Assembly: GCA_031213475.1 (NCBI GenBank)
Contig: JARUPZ010000027.1
Location: forward strand, 868,001 to 932,000
DNA: 64,000 bases
DNA from: Nereocystis luetkeana
Lineage: Eukaryota; Sar; Phaeophyceae; Laminariales; Laminariaceae
Direction: 5' to 3'
Shown: piece after piece, positions 1 through 17,025 of the stretch
Position numbering within the stretch: the first letter of the stretch is position 1
Layout: each line of letters starts with the position of its first letter
Notes under the pieces: generated by a model
Told to the model about the DNA's origin: nothing
Seen by the model: only the letters and a program-made list of their open reading frames with translations
Databases searched by the model: none
Position numbers and translations under genes: made by a program

Positions 1-35
1 CAGGCTATGTAAGCCTGTCTGTCGTGTTTATGTAT

Positions 36-123
36 ATGATTGATGCCCAAGTTCTTAACCCTTGTAGGACCGGACTCCCATGATTGATGCCCAAGTTCTT
101 AACCCTTGTAGGACCGGACTCCC
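36..123. repeat. 44-bp perfect tandem duplication
   Basis: A 44-bp unit starting ATGATTGATGCCC and ending GGACTCCC occurs at 36-79 and again at 80-123 with no visible mismatch. The unit carries the left terminus of the palindromic CCCTTTTAGGAC-type element that follows, so only the second copy is continued into a full element. This looks like a local duplication of the element's flank and left end. Confidence 0.85.
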
Positions 124-193
124 GTTTTGGGGACAAATTACTTATAATTTAAGTGAATTGTCCCCAAAACGGGGCTGCGGTTCTAAAGGGGTT
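101..193. mobile_element. Palindromic MITE, family 2 (CCCTTTTAGGAC ends), copy 1
   Basis: The left arm reads AACCCTTGTAGGACCGGACT then CCCGTTTTGGGGAC. The right arm is its near reverse complement, GTCCCCAAAACGGG followed by CTGCGGTTCTAAAGGGGTT. The AT-rich centre is only about 25 bp. The same palindrome recurs at 1107-1210, 32155-32263, 41966-42090 and 57241-57338. There is no coding capacity, so it is read as a non-autonomous terminal-inverted-repeat element. Confidence 0.7.
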
Positions 194-620
194 ACAAGTA
201 GTGGTGAGATGCCCACTATTAACAGTACACTTTCAATTATTGGGGTAAGGTCTATAGATTTGTCGTATGATCCTTCGTGGAGCTCGGCCTGTCTGTCGTT
301 CTTATGGTGCCCAAGTTCTTGAAGGAAAGCGGCGATCAGTGCCCTCTATTATTACTAGCGGTAAGGGTTAGTGGATAACATGATGAGCCGGGTAGCCTCA
401 CAATGACCGACCGCGGGAAGGTGCCTTCATCGTTCGACCCTCACACAGACATGTTTTGACGCCCGCGAGAGAGAGTGGCGGTGGCGGCGGTGTAGCGGCC
501 GCTAAGCTACACGTACTTTCATCGGATACATACCATCGATCGCCGTTGTTTGGTTAGGGTGAGCACGTACGTGTCATCGCGTTATACTGATCCTATTGCG
601 CCGTCTTTGTGGAGTAGTAG

Positions 621-725
621 TACGGGGGACCATAGTTAGTAGGACCAAATATTGTTAGTAAAAATAGTTAAATATATAGGTTTTTATGTATGCCATAGGT
701 CCTATTAACTATGGTCCCCCGCAAT
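621..725. mobile_element. Palindromic MITE, family 1 (ATTACGGGGGACC ends), copy 1
   Basis: It starts TACGGGGGACCATAGTTAGT and ends ATGGTCCCCCGCAATA, an inverted terminal repeat of about 25-30 bp. Inside lies a conserved asymmetric core (GGACCAAATATTGTTAGTAAAAAT, then TAGGTTTTTATGTATGCC) that marks its orientation. Twelve further copies follow in the window. It encodes nothing and is read as a non-autonomous DNA transposon derivative. Confidence 0.75.
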
Positions 726-1106
726 AATAGTAGTACGGCCTCCGCTGTGCGGCACCGCACAACGGTTTAGAGACGACCCGATACATAGGCTCGCCAAAAC
801 GAAGCTAGCCGGGCTTTCATCGGCCGGCCCTCCCGATGTGCTTGCCGATCGCGGTCTTCGTCGCAGAGCTACGAGTACCGAATCTGTGTACGCAACAACA
901 CCAGACCGACAGAGCTTATTCACCGCAGTTAACCCGGGCAACACCATCGACTGACTGTTGTTGTGTCGTCAGTAGGTCTCCACTTTTACTATTATATTAA
1001 TATATTATCCGTATCAGGCGCATGATGGTTGATTACCTCAGATGGTTGATTACCTCAGAGATCTCTATCAGTATAACTGTTAATATGGGTGCATTCGACC
1101 GCCTTT

Positions 1107-1210
1107 AACCCTTTTAGGACCGCAGTCTCGTTTCGGGGACAATTGGGGACAAATTACTTGAAATTTGAGTGCCTGGTCCCCACAACAGGACTGGAGTTCT
1201 AAAGGGGTTA
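1107..1210. mobile_element. Palindromic MITE, family 2, copy 2
   Basis: Arms AACCCTTTTAGGACCGCAGT and the reverse-complement side CTGGAGTTCTAAAGGGGTTA flank GGGGACAAATTACTTGAAAT. The left arm has a short internal duplication of GGGGACAATT. Same family as 101-193. Confidence 0.7.
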
Positions 1211-1834
1211 AGAGTTGGCACCCAAGCGCTTCCTGGTCCCCGGGTTTCCGGCAAGTCTATTCTCTAGATGTTTTATGGGAACAGAAAAACACGTCGCTAG
1301 GTTAACACGCTGCGTTTAGAGCTTGGGCTGGTTCGTGCTTACCAGAGAGTGACGGTGACTTGAAAGAGGCTCATCACAGCAGCTTCTGTTTCTCTCAACT
1401 ATTCTACAACTCTAATTAATTCCAAGTGGTGTGTATATGTTGCCGAAACGCCTACGCGCGGGTACTTGACGACGCATTCCTGAGGGTGCCAGCGTCCCCT
1501 TAATGACGCCGCTAGGGTTCATCGTCGCCACGGATCGCTTCCGATATTCATTCGCACAGCATAGAGTTCGTACTACACTCTGAAATACATAATAATAAAC
1601 AATAATGAAGATCACGCTGTCTATTACGTTATACTTGAGTATCTATTGCCGCTGTACCATACAAGCAGTACCAATATAGTTACCAGGTGATGATGTACCG
1701 GTATTTTCCATGTATTAGTACTGATCTCGCACTGAGCTTGCTGCGTTCTTCCCCCTCCATTGTTGCTTGATTCTGTTCTGCCTCTGGTGGTGTTCTTTTC
1801 TACTCGCCCGCGCGTCCCTCTCCCCCTCCCGCAG

Positions 1835-7049
<5,215 letters not shown>

Positions 7050-7319
7050 GTTCTTCTTCTTGCCTGGGTCCTCGCTTGTGGCCAAATATCACATACATGG
7101 CACGCATGACAGATGAAAATAGGGTGTTTTTTTTCTGAGCTCTTTTTTCTTCGGTGTAAGCGGAGGGAGACTGGTGATCGATATCAGAACCCTGGCCGTA
7201 TGGACCAATCCTGACACATCTGGTAACAAAAAAACACAAAAAAGCGATCAGTAGCGGGAGTAGACAACTGCTCATGTGGGCAGGCCTCCCTCGAACATCA
7301 TTTACAGCTTAAGACACAC

Positions 7320-7530
7320 AAAATCACATGGAACTCAACTGGATTTGAACATAAACCGGAGAATCGAATTGGATTTCAACTTGAAAATCGGATCGAAAAA
7401 ATCAAATTGAAAATCAAATCGAACATCAAAATTGACGATCAAATTGAGTATCGCTAGTGAGAATCAAGTGGAAACTCGAAATTTATCAAATAAATTGAGT
7501 GAAAATCGAGTGGAAGCTCGAAATCTAAAA
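7320..7530. repeat. AT-rich degenerate repeat (AAATCGAATTG motifs)
   Basis: Short motifs such as GAAAATCGAATTGGA and AAAATCAAATTGAA recur in a loose 15-20 bp periodicity downstream of the SOD stop codon. No coding signal. Confidence 0.5.
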
Positions 7531-7788
7531 TCCAAAAGATGATTTTGACACCGAGTCTTCCAGGTATCCACTATATATGGTTGTTGAGTACGCCGCCCTC
7601 TACCGTCTAGCGGAGGGAGCACTGGCAGTGTTGAACTCAGTTAGTTTGAACTGGTATCCGGCTTAGACTTTAGGTGTACAAGGTGGATTTTGTTGCAGAC
7701 CTCGTGTTCCGTGCCTTACGAAACACGCCGGGATCCCACCGGAGTTCCACACCGATGAGGGCGAGGGAGGAGAGGGGGAGAGAGAGAG

Positions 7789-8210
7789 GGAGAGACCAGC
7801 GAAGAAGCGAGAACGACAATTTGATCGGCCGGTTTTTTATTGAGTTGGAGTTTGGTTGGCCTGTTCGTTTGTGCAAAACACCACCGAGGCAGCAAGATCA
7901 AGGATGGTAGCTTGACTGGCTGATCGTTCATCGAGGTGTATTTTGATTGGCTTATGTAAGACCAACTAGGCGACGAGGACAACGTCTTGATTGGCTGGAC
8001 TTCCATTGGGTTGTATGTTGATTGGATTATTCGTTTGCGTGAGACCAACGAAGGAGAGAGGACGGCATCTTGATTGGCGGTGTTTAATTGAGCCGGATCT
8101 TGATCGGTTCACTATGATTCGTTTGTTGGACCAACAAGGCCGCGAGGGCGGCAACTTCATTGGCTGGGTTTTTAATGCGTTGCATTTTGATTGGCTAGTT
8201 GTTCGTTTTG
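7789..8210 (+). repeat. 84-bp degenerate tandem array, five units
   Basis: Five successive units of about 81-86 bp begin near 7789, 7874, 7956, 8040 and 8126. Each has a GAGACCAAC/GGACCAAC start, a GAGG..GAC middle, one or two TTGATTGGCT phrases and an end like GTTCGTTTG. Units differ at many positions, so the array is old. It lies about 740 bp past the SOD stop. No consistent frame is kept through the units. Confidence 0.75.
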
Positions 8211-8544
8211 TGTGGTGTTTGTGGCGGGCATAGGATTGGTGACGAAGATGATGACCACGGCTGGTATTTGTTGTGATGTTGTGTTGACGGCGTTTGCTGA
8301 TATTCATAATAATGACGGTGTGTCGATTGTCATGGTTGCTGTCAGCAATGACGTCTGTGTTGATGATGCCTGCTACAGTACTCATGTTGTGGTGATGTGT
8401 TGGTTGTGCTCGTGGTGTGATGTGGTGTGTCATTGCATCGACGGACTGTCTCCTCGGGCCAGCGCGGCACGCACGCTTGCTTGTTCAAGCAACACCTCTT
8501 CGAGAGCGGGAAAAAATGAATAACAGAGACTTTTGACGCAATGC

Positions 8545-8835
8545 ATTTGGTGTGTACCAAAATTAGTCTGTAGACCAAAACATGTGCACTAAATCTACAG
8601 GCTATAACATGTGCATTTCCCGTAGTTTATAGACTAACAACGTGCACATAGTCTATATACTTGAACATGCCCGGTATGCACACACTCTGTGGTTTGCCAA
8701 GTGCATTTCGTCTTGAGCCTATACCATGTGCACTTAGTCTGTAGGTTGACCTGCGCACCTAGTCTACTGACTTCAACATGTGCGATTGCAGTGGTCTAGA
8801 CTGTAGCATACGGAATATGCACTTAACTTGGGTTC
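8545..8835. repeat. Degenerate repeat of ACATGTGCAC/TAGTCTATAG blocks
   Basis: Roughly eight units of 30-45 bp each combine ACATGTGCACTTAGTCT with a near-palindromic TAGTCTATAGACTA-like block. The array may form hairpins. No open frame or RNA family was recognised. Confidence 0.55.
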
Positions 8836-9392
8836 TATCTGGTAGGCTTAAAGATGTGCTCTTACAGACTGAGACAACATATTTTTTTTCTTTTTTCTTT
8901 TCTATCCCTTGCGTCGGCTATTTGCGTCGGTGAACACCGCAGCAGTAGCAGTAGTAGCACCAGCACCAGCGGCATAGTAGACAGCTATCCCATCGCCGAT
9001 GGAAGTGTTTGATCGAGCTTTTCTGGAGGGAGGGGGAGGGGGGGGGGGCGAAGCCATTTTGTTGCTTGCCTTAGTCCTTTGACCATTGAGCACGCATCAT
9101 CCCTTTCGAGACGGAGCACCGGCGGGAGGAGGTTCGGTCGGCTGTGGGGAAGGAGTGATTGATTATTATTATTATTGTGCTTGCCATCCGACGTTGTGCA
9201 GCATGAACTTCAACGTTGATCACTCAAAACATTCCTGAAAGAAGAAGTCCCCGAAAACGAAGGAAACCTATGCACAAGGTCTATTTACCCTCTATGCGTA
9301 CGCCCCTCTATGCTTTATTTACGATAATCTATGTGTTGTCCTTGCTCCCTCCTACATTTCAACATGTACGCGTCACTTTCTATTCTGCAATC

Positions 9393-12300
9393 CTAAGCCA
9401 TATACAAACTCCATCCCCACTCCATCGGTGTGGGTCTGTCATCCCCCCCCCCCCTGCTCCTTCTCGATTGCTGACGATCCCTAAGCTGGAGTCTGAATCG
9501 CGACACCCTCCCCGAAACGGCGACCTGTGTAGTCACCGAGACGACTTGGAGTAGGCGTTCCTTCACCAATCCTTTCCTTCCCATCGACCCACCATCCCTC
9601 CCCCCCACGACACTAGCTACCAGCTGGGCGACGAGCTTACTTCCCTCTACCCCGAGACGCCCAAAGCTTTCCACTGCTAAAGTGGCAAATTTGTGACTCC
9701 GTTCGTCAAAGGACACATGTCCCGGACGCGCGTAGTGTTGGCGCTTGCGCGTCTCGGAAGTAGAGGCAGCTGATCCATCGTGATCAGCACTGCCTCCTCG
9801 CAGGTGTATCTGCGCTTGAGGGTCAGCATGGGTGACGTCCGGCAGGATGGGCTTCTCCCTATACTCCCTGTAAGGAGCGTCCCGTAGACCTCCTCTCCAG
9901 GCGACAATATCCATCCGCAGATTTCGGTCTGCGGTGAACGGATCGCCGCTCTTCCTTTGGTGTCGAATTGCTAGCCGCTTCAAACGTACGGGACATCGCG
10001 TGGACAAGCGGTTGGTGCTGATTTACCCGCGCCCCTGCTCTGGGACAGATCCGCGCGTGGCTGGTGTCCACGTCAACTTCATCGCAGCAGGGGCACCTCA
10101 CTGCCACGTGCTCCTTTATCCCAATGAATCGCCTTCCCATGCCCACAGACTCTTCTGCGGGTATGACCCGGAGGGAGTCCGTTGGTCTCGCCCGAAGGCA
10201 TGTAGTGGCTCCTGCCCTCTTTAGGCTCCTATAACGAGCCTTGGCGAGGGCTTTGGTTTCGGTCCCACCCATCGGGTCGCCCGGTCCGGGGGGGCGTGCT
10301 GTCTCCGGGAACTCCTCCAGCGAGGTAGCGTGGGCTGCGTGCCAACGTTGGTTTACCAGCTTACCCAACTCCTGTTGGGGTTTGCGTGAGTTCGTGGTTA
10401 TGGCGTCATGCAGCAGCCAGCATGTCGGCCTCTGGGGGTCTTGGGGCCAGGTCCCCTCTGCGCCTAGACCCCATTGTAACCAAGATTCGGGGGCGATGCC
10501 CGCCATCGCTTCCTTTGGCATCCCCCATGTATTCCTAATATCCCGCAAGCTGTTTCCAAGTTTATCGCCTAACGGGCCTGTGAGGTCTGCTAGGACCTCC
10601 GGCAAAGTCCCTACCCTGCTCCGGATGGAGGCCGACATTTTCCTTGCTTCTGTCGACGGCGGCCCGGACCCTCCCAATGCCGTGAAAAGGTGTGCTTGGG
10701 CCTGCTGGTAAGGTTTGAGAGTCAGCCGACTATCCGGGCACCCCTCCTGGAAAAACGACTGTGCCCACGCCGCTCCCGGTAGTTCGATGATTTTCTTGTA
10801 CCCCCACTTGTCTGCTCTTTTACATGCTTCGAAGGACAACCCCGGGTCCAGAGCCCTTAAGAGGTAACTCGTCCGTTGCCCGAGAGATTCGACGGTGATG
10901 AGGGTCGCTGCTTGTTTGTCGGGCATGTTAGCGAGGCAGCGCGCGAGGTGGTCCGCGCCCCCATCCCTCACTACCTCCATTGCTCGCCCCCGCACGTCCT
11001 TTCCGTGCCGATCGGGACACCCACCACCGTCACCCCTCCTTCGTCTGCGATGCGGACCTCGGCGCTTTCAAGGAGCGAAATCTCCTCCGCCGTCGGGGCG
11101 TGCCCTTTGGGTGGTAGGGCCACTGTTTTGGCGGCGTTGGCCACAAAACCGATGTCTTTTAGCTATTGTCGGAGGAACGCGAATGCTCTAACCGTGTTGG
11201 CCGTGATCCCTGTAAGGCCGAGAGAGGCATCGTACATGTACACGAAGGCTTCCACTCCTTCTCTATCGAATTCCTGCCGGAATCACTTAATCCCCGGTCG
11301 CAACGCCAGGCAGAACATTACTGGCCCCATGGGGTCCCCTTGCTGGACACCGCTGGAGCAAGCGATCGTCCTGGTCTCCCCTGAGTCCATCCGGAAAGAC
11401 AAGTCGGCTGGTCTTGTGCGGTAGTACTTGGCCACTGAAGGCGTGAGCGTTGGCACGCAGTTCACGACGTCTTCTAGCACCGGCGTCCTTTTTACGATGC
11501 TGAAGGCGTTGGAGCAGTCCGTGAGAACGAGCCAGTTGCCCGTCTCATGTAGCATCCTAGCCCTCAATCCCACATGCTCCACTCCGCCGGGTACGGCGAC
11601 CCCAAACTGCCTCACCTCTCGGTTTACCTCCTCCAACCGCGGTCGCCACTGTCACATAGCCCCTGCGGTGATGAGCCGCCTCCATGTCATGCCCACGCAA
11701 ACCGGCCGGCACTTTTCCCCCAAGGCAGTGAGACTCGACCGCAAGAAGAGCTGCCAGAATTATGGCGGGAACGCGTCCGACTCGTCGACGATTCTGCGCC
11801 AGAAAGCTGTCATACCCCTTCCGAACCCCTCTCTGCCGATATCGGTTTGAATGATGGATTGCGGATGGGAAAATCGTTGACCGTCATTTCCGGAGCCTGA
11901 GAGGGCGCTCCGGAAGTTGATGCCGTCGAAGAGCACCTCGGAGGTATACTCATCGTCAGGGCGCCACGGGGGGGCGTTTCCATCTTCTACCTCGGTGGCG
12001 CTCGTCAGCACTGTAGCCGCCGCCGCAGACACGGCGGCGTTGTCTTCGGGGGGGAAATTGGCAACCAATGTGTTCCACGTCTCCTTGCTCCCCGCTGATT
12101 GTGGCTCTGCCAGAAGGTTGCGTGCTGCCACTTTGACCCCTCCCGCGTGGCGATACGCCGACGACGCTGGTTCAAGGTTCGCCTCTTCCGAAGCTTCCTG
12201 GGTGGCATCCCGTTGTCTCTATCCCTCTCTCCTGGTGTACGTTATCAGCCATGGGAGCAGGAGCACTATATCCCCGCTCTCCACCAACGCGAACCTCTGT

Positions 12301-12794
12301 CGCCTCTTTATCCGGCCGCCCGGTGAGTGGAGCAGGGCTGGCATGAGGTACCATAACTTTATCACCCGCAGGAGTGAGTTCGGGTCGCTGAGCCCCGGTT
12401 CGGCCGGTGCTCTCCCATAGCGTGGGTGAGGATGCCAAGGGCGTGAACGCTCAGGCGTGTATGTGCTCCTGCCAGCTGCGGCTGAACTACTTTCCCGGTT
12501 GCGAAAACGTTGCCTCAGGTCCTCCAAGGAAACGGCATCGAGTGGCGGCCTTATGTCCAGGCTGTTTTGGTCCCATCCGTATACCATAGCCCACGGCCGC
12601 GTAGGTCCTTGTCTCCTATGGTCCCCCCTCCCATCCGCGCCGCCCGATTGCGAAGACCCGGGTCGGCTTGGACCGCTGCCTCCAGTGCGTCCCGTCTGGG
12701 ATGCCGGGCTCCGCAGTCGACGGCTGGACAAGCGGAGTGGTGCCGGTGCCGTGCCTCTCGCTAGGACCTCAACCACACAACGAGTGCGGACCAC
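9393..12794 (-). mobile_element. Decayed non-LTR retroelement with RT, CCHC finger and restriction-like endonuclease
   Basis: Reading right to left, the pieces are: a proline/arginine-rich N-terminal part (12794-12219); a linker with VLFDGINFRSAL (about 11940); the reverse transcriptase core with LTDCSNAFS (about 11520) and GVQQGDPMGPVMF (about 11340), then VYMYDASLGLTG (about 11240); a long C-terminal part (10995-9859) with a CPCC..H...C finger (about 10090); and RMDIVAWRGG followed by LPDVTHAD, a likely PD-(D/E)xK nuclease core (about 9920-9820). This order matches single-ORF non-LTR elements of the R2/NeSL type, inserted by a restriction-like nuclease. The copy is dead: frames shift near 11280, stops interrupt the RT part (for example near 11160 and 11657), and the catalytic YxDD position reads YMYD. 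No flanking target duplication was identified. Confidence 0.8.
9859..10995 (-). pseudogene. C-terminal half of the retroelement protein (longest intact frame)
   Basis: This is the longest surviving frame of the 9393-12794 element, about 378 codons from a GTG that is not a real start. It covers the region after the RT thumb: an alanine/leucine-rich alpha-helical stretch, the RCPCCDEVDVDTSHARICP zinc finger, and the join to the endonuclease domain, which continues in another frame below 10007. The good preservation of this half compared with the RT half suggests either a recent frameshift or that the copy is not very old. Confidence 0.7.
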
Positions 12795-14413
12795 GCGGCG
12801 CCCTTACCCGCATGGAAAACGTACAGTCCGGTGCCGTAGCTGAAGTGTTACACCGCAGACCCCGCACGCCACTCCACCTGTGGTGTCGCCAATGAAGGCC
12901 CGGGAGCGCGTCCCGCTCCCTGTTCTCCTCCCCTTCGCCCTGGGAGATCCTCCTGCCGGAGCCTCGCCGTTCGGTGTCAGATGCCCCCTGTCGTTCTCTG
13001 CCCCTCTCCCTCCACTTCTCTGGCGCGCTCCTCTCCTTTCGCTTTCCTCTCCACCGCTAGCTTGCGTTCTTCCGGTTTCCGCTTCTCCTCTACCCTTCCT
13101 ATACCCCCCGCCTCTCCGCTAGCTTCGCTCGTTGTACCCGCCCCCGTCCGTCCCATCCTCTCCATCCCCCCCGATCCCCTGGTCCACCTTGCTCTCTCCG
13201 CTCCCGCCCCCGCTCTCTCGATTATCGATATAACGATCGATTGGTTGATTGATTGATGATTGATTTTTGATTGATTGTTTTTTTCCTTGATTTTGACTTG
13301 ACCGATTGATTGCATCGTGTGGTGTGGACATACTACGTACATGGTTGATTTGGGGTTCCAAAACATTGTTTTTTTACTGCTGCATTAACTGGAACTGTGG
13401 GTTGGGTGGTCGCGTGGGCATGAGCAATGGGCATACTTCGAGAGTACTGCATCTTGAAAACAATCCGTTTTTATGTTCGTGTATGAAGATGGTTGATAGC
13501 ATCACGTGCGTATACATGCCTAGGACGCTGCTGCTTTTTTGATGTGATCGTCGTAGTTGATGCCGGACACCCGTTTTTATTGAATGCGCACCCGGTGAGC
13601 GTGAGTCAGGGCGAAAATCTGAATACCAGGTATTACTATGTATCTATAGTACATCAGTCGGTAATTAGCTGCTGCCGGCAGCATCGAATCGCTGATCGGT
13701 CGAGCGTACTTGTCACGGGCGTGTATTCCCATGCACGTGTTCGACGACTATCGGCAGCAATGACAACGGGGACGAGGTTTCAACGGCTATCAGCAGCAAC
13801 AGCAGCAGCGACGATGACAACGACAAGCAGTTCGTACGTCATCGCTATAGAAACATACGTTGTGAGTAGCAATATTGGCATAGCGATGGCGCCGCGACGG
13901 CAACCTGACGAGGAGTGCGAGAAGAAGCAACGCTCAGTTTGTCGGCGGCTGATTATACTCAGCATCGCTACGTAGGTCACTTTTCTTGGCCACAATACTT
14001 CTGACTGATGTGAGGACACTATTAACACCACCCAACAACGGTGGAAGGCGAGCGAACTATCGCAGAGTTTTTCTTTCCAGAATTTCCAGAATTTCCAGAA
14101 TTTCCAGGTATTTTTTCGCGTTAAAAAAAAACATATATATATATATCTATTGCGGGTGTTCCTTAGCATTTTTTCTTCCAAATACGACGTGAAATTTGAC
14201 TTTTCTTACACTGTTGAATTTCACAAATAAATCGTGACAGAACGTTTCCTGCGTATCTCGATACAAAAATCAAACATTTGGAATTTTTGGAAAATCTGGG
14301 GAAAAACGCTCCACAAATAACGGCCCTTAGAATATAGTATGCCCGTTGTGTACTTAGACTACGGCGGCGCTCATCTTGATTAAATTAGCGTTTGTCCGAT
14401 GTTGGTGTGAGAA
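12795..14413. other. Gene-poor stretch
   Basis: The C/T-rich segment 12890-13210 gives long artificial frames on both strands. A (TTGATTGA)n-like segment lies at 13230-13310, a TTTCCAGAA tandem at 14076-14108 and an AT-rich segment at 14110-14350. No gene with recognisable domains or splice-consistent exons was found on either strand. Confidence 0.4.
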
Positions 14414-14414
14414 C

Positions 14415-14720
14415 ATCATCATCATCATCATCATCACCGTCATCATCATTATCATCATCATCATCATCATCATTATCATCATCGTCATCATCATCATCAC
14501 CATCATCGCCATCATCATCATCATCATCATTATCATCATCATCATCAACATCGTCGTCATCATCATCATCATCGTCATCATCATTATCATCATCATCATC
14601 ATCATTGTCATCGTCGTCATCGCCATCGACATCATCATCATCATCATCATCCTCATCGTCATCGACATCATTATCATCATGATCATCATTATCATCATCT
14701 ACCTCATCATCGCCATCATC
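14415..14720. repeat. (ATC)n/(GAT)n microsatellite, about 300 bp
   Basis: An imperfect trinucleotide array of ATC with interspersed GTC and ACC triplets. It yields spurious poly-Ile, poly-Ser, poly-Met and poly-Asp open frames on both strands; none is a gene. Confidence 0.95.
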
Positions 14721-14765
14721 AATTGAGGAGGGCCTCAAAATCTCGGTGCACCCACCCGCTCCTAT

Positions 14766-14884
14766 GTTGTTGTTGTTCTCACATTAACTCTCTGACGAAG
14801 GAGTCCGTGGTCACACAAAGGTGCTGGAGCCCTAGGAAAATCCGAAAAAAATAAAAAAATCGAAAAAATCGAAAATTCGGCTGC
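14766..14884 (+). repeat. Dispersed repeat following a triplet microsatellite, copy 2
   Basis: Shares TTCTCACATTAACTCTC, GTGGTCACAC, GGTGCTGGAGCCCTAGG and AAAATTCGGC, in the same order and spacing, with 5421-5533. It also sits directly beyond a TTG run and a long triplet array. Confidence 0.6.
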
Positions 14885-16094
14885 CTCAAAATACACGGGA
14901 CGAAGAAAGCGCACACGAGCTAAAACCAACGTGCAAACTGAACTAACATGGCCGCGGGTATATCCTCTCAACTATAACATAGAGTACCCCCGTTCCCACC
15001 ACTAACCAACTCGTGGCTGCTGACTACAGCGGATGCTGTCTGAAGTGCTGCTGCACCGTACGAAACGCACGGTAGTCGTGAAAACGAAAGAGGAACACAC
15101 CTGCCTGCTATCTGGAGTGCTGTCAGAGTGAAGACTCGCGGATATGCAGTGAAAAAAGGAGCAATCGAACCTTACCACCACACGAATATCAACGATCGCC
15201 ATCTCTTCCTGGACTGTCAGACACAAAAAGGTTCAGCACAGTTATGATACCACGTCCCTGATAATTGCGTACCTGGTAGGTTATTCCCCATGAAGGGTAT
15301 ACAACTCGTTAAACTACCAAGACCAGTGACGACGTTAATAACAAGTACCGGTAGATACTATTCTGCCTCGTAGAAAAAATAATACCAGGAAAAAACAAAC
15401 TATGACTGCTTCTCTCGTCATGATAGTGTGCGCGCAGATCATGGGTCTCCGTGTACCGTCTTCCTGCCGCTCTTCATGGCCGCATCATCGCCTTGGCCCA
15501 ATCCACCTGCTTCTTTGCGCGTGCACTCGTTGCCGTTCCCTTCCAGTCGATTCCCTTTCTCCGTCATCCTGAAAAACAAAATGCTCCTCGCACTTGCGGT
15601 TCTGATCTGAAAAATAAGATTCTCGCGCAGGGGGAGGTCAATCCGTCTCTTCCCCGCACGTCGACGCTCAGTCTCCCTCCTCCCTCATCGTCGAATCCAG
15701 CCTCCTACCGGCGCAATAGACTGTGCCGTAGCGTGGCCTGTGGTGGCGCCTGCCTCCGCGCACGGACACCCCGATTGAGCATTACTGCTCTGCCGCAGCT
15801 GCCTAAAAAAGACGCGCGAATCGTAGTTCTCCGTGCCTGACGCACCACGTACGACCCAACTCTACTGCCGCCTGAGCCTCGCGGCCACAGGCAGCAGCAA
15901 GAAGGTATCACTCCTTGAGGGTGGGTCCGGCCTTACACCCGCCAGAAAGACCTACCCCACTCGCTATTAGCCTGATAGGGCATGCCTCGCAGCATTCCTT
16001 GCCGAGGCAGCGAGAGGAACGTACCGAAGCATGGGTCAACTATTATTACTATATCACACCACTTCGCTGTGGTCCTCTATTGATAGCGGTCTGT
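14885..16094. other. Unassigned spacer
   Basis: Reading both strands gave no recognisable domain. The only extended C/G-rich frame (about 15451-15840, plus) is rich in Arg, Ser and Pro, has no domain and no supporting splice context, and is not called. Confidence 0.3.
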
Positions 16095-16144
16095 CGGTCA
16101 GTCAGTCTGTCGGTCGGTCTGTCGGTCGGTCGGTCGGTCGGTCC
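16095..16144 (+). repeat. (GGTC)n-type tetranucleotide array
   Basis: GGTCAGTCAGTCTGTCGGTC grades into an uninterrupted CGGT run ending at about 16144. Confidence 0.85.
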
Positions 16145-16362
16145 TGGTCGCCTGACACCCTGCAAAAATCGCCATAAAACACAATATATATGTGCGGGTG
16201 GTTTTTTCCCAAACAGTTGACCGTAAAAAACCAATTCAAAAGTCCTAACGAACCCGAAAAATGGGGAAACTACTGTAAGTCGTTTTCTGTCACCTCTGGC
16301 ACGGTCTCTGTCAGGCACGGTCCAAAACCCCCGAAAAAAAGTGCTGAAAAATCTCCATAAAC

Positions 16363-16453
16363 CGGTTTACCGTTGGTGTACCGTTGGTTTACCGTTGGTG
16401 TACCGTTGGTGTACCGTTGGTTTACCGTTGATTTACCGTTGATTTACCGTTGG
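16363..16453 (+). repeat. 12-bp tandem repeat (TACCGTTGGTT/G)
   Basis: About eight successive 12-bp units reading TTTACCGTTGGT, GTACCGTTGGT and TTTACCGTTGAT, differing mainly at two positions. No coding signal. Confidence 0.8.
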
Positions 16454-17025
16454 TAACACAAGGGCACGAGCCAAAAAAAAAAAATAGTACCGTATCGTTT
16501 CGTTGACCAGTCACCAGATAAAACTCTACCAGGTACCAGGTATTAATATTAATATTAACAATCACAGCCAAAGCAACGATAATCGAGCCCAGCACACACG
16601 ATAAAACCCACTCGGTACGTACTTTTTATGAGTACATGGCCATCGCAAGCTTGCGCGACGCTGCCGCGGGAGTGGGCGATCGCTGGCGGGCACGAGTAGA
16701 GGGGGGGTCGGACGGACGGGGCGGGTGGCCGTTTTTACGCCTCGCCGTTGCTAACCCGACGTGTTCCGTCCCGGCCTTGTACTGTGGGGGGCAACGCCTT
16801 TCGGGGGGGGGGGGCTTGTTTTCTGGGCTCCTCATATAGGAGATGAATTGTTTCACCCGATTTTCGTGCGACCCGACCAACCACAATAATAATAGTCCTA
16901 ATGATAGCCCTATTAATCTGTTAATAGTCCTACAAGAGGTATGTATATACCATTACATGCTATCAATAAGCTATGAATCTATTAATAGTCCTACAAGAGG
17001 TATGTATGTATGTACCAGTACATAC

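Larger units (their letters stand above)
194..1834. other. Region upstream of the first visible SOD exon
   Basis: Apart from the two small palindromic elements (621-725 and 1107-1210) and a 16-bp tandem repeat near 1026-1058, nothing with convincing coding character was found on either strand. The expected upstream SOD exon (transit peptide plus the LEPHIS-type N-terminus of the mature enzyme) was looked for here and not found. It is either left of the window or too short or diverged to recognise. Confidence 0.4.

Noticed and set aside
9934-12843. Several plus-strand open frames of 80-180 codons
   Set aside because: Antisense shadows of the GC-rich retroelement coding region, whose minus-strand frames carry RT, zinc-finger and nuclease motifs.
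14354-14738. Acidic poly-Asp and poly-Met/poly-Ile proteins
   Set aside because: All frames arise from the (ATC)n array; no start context, domain or splice support.
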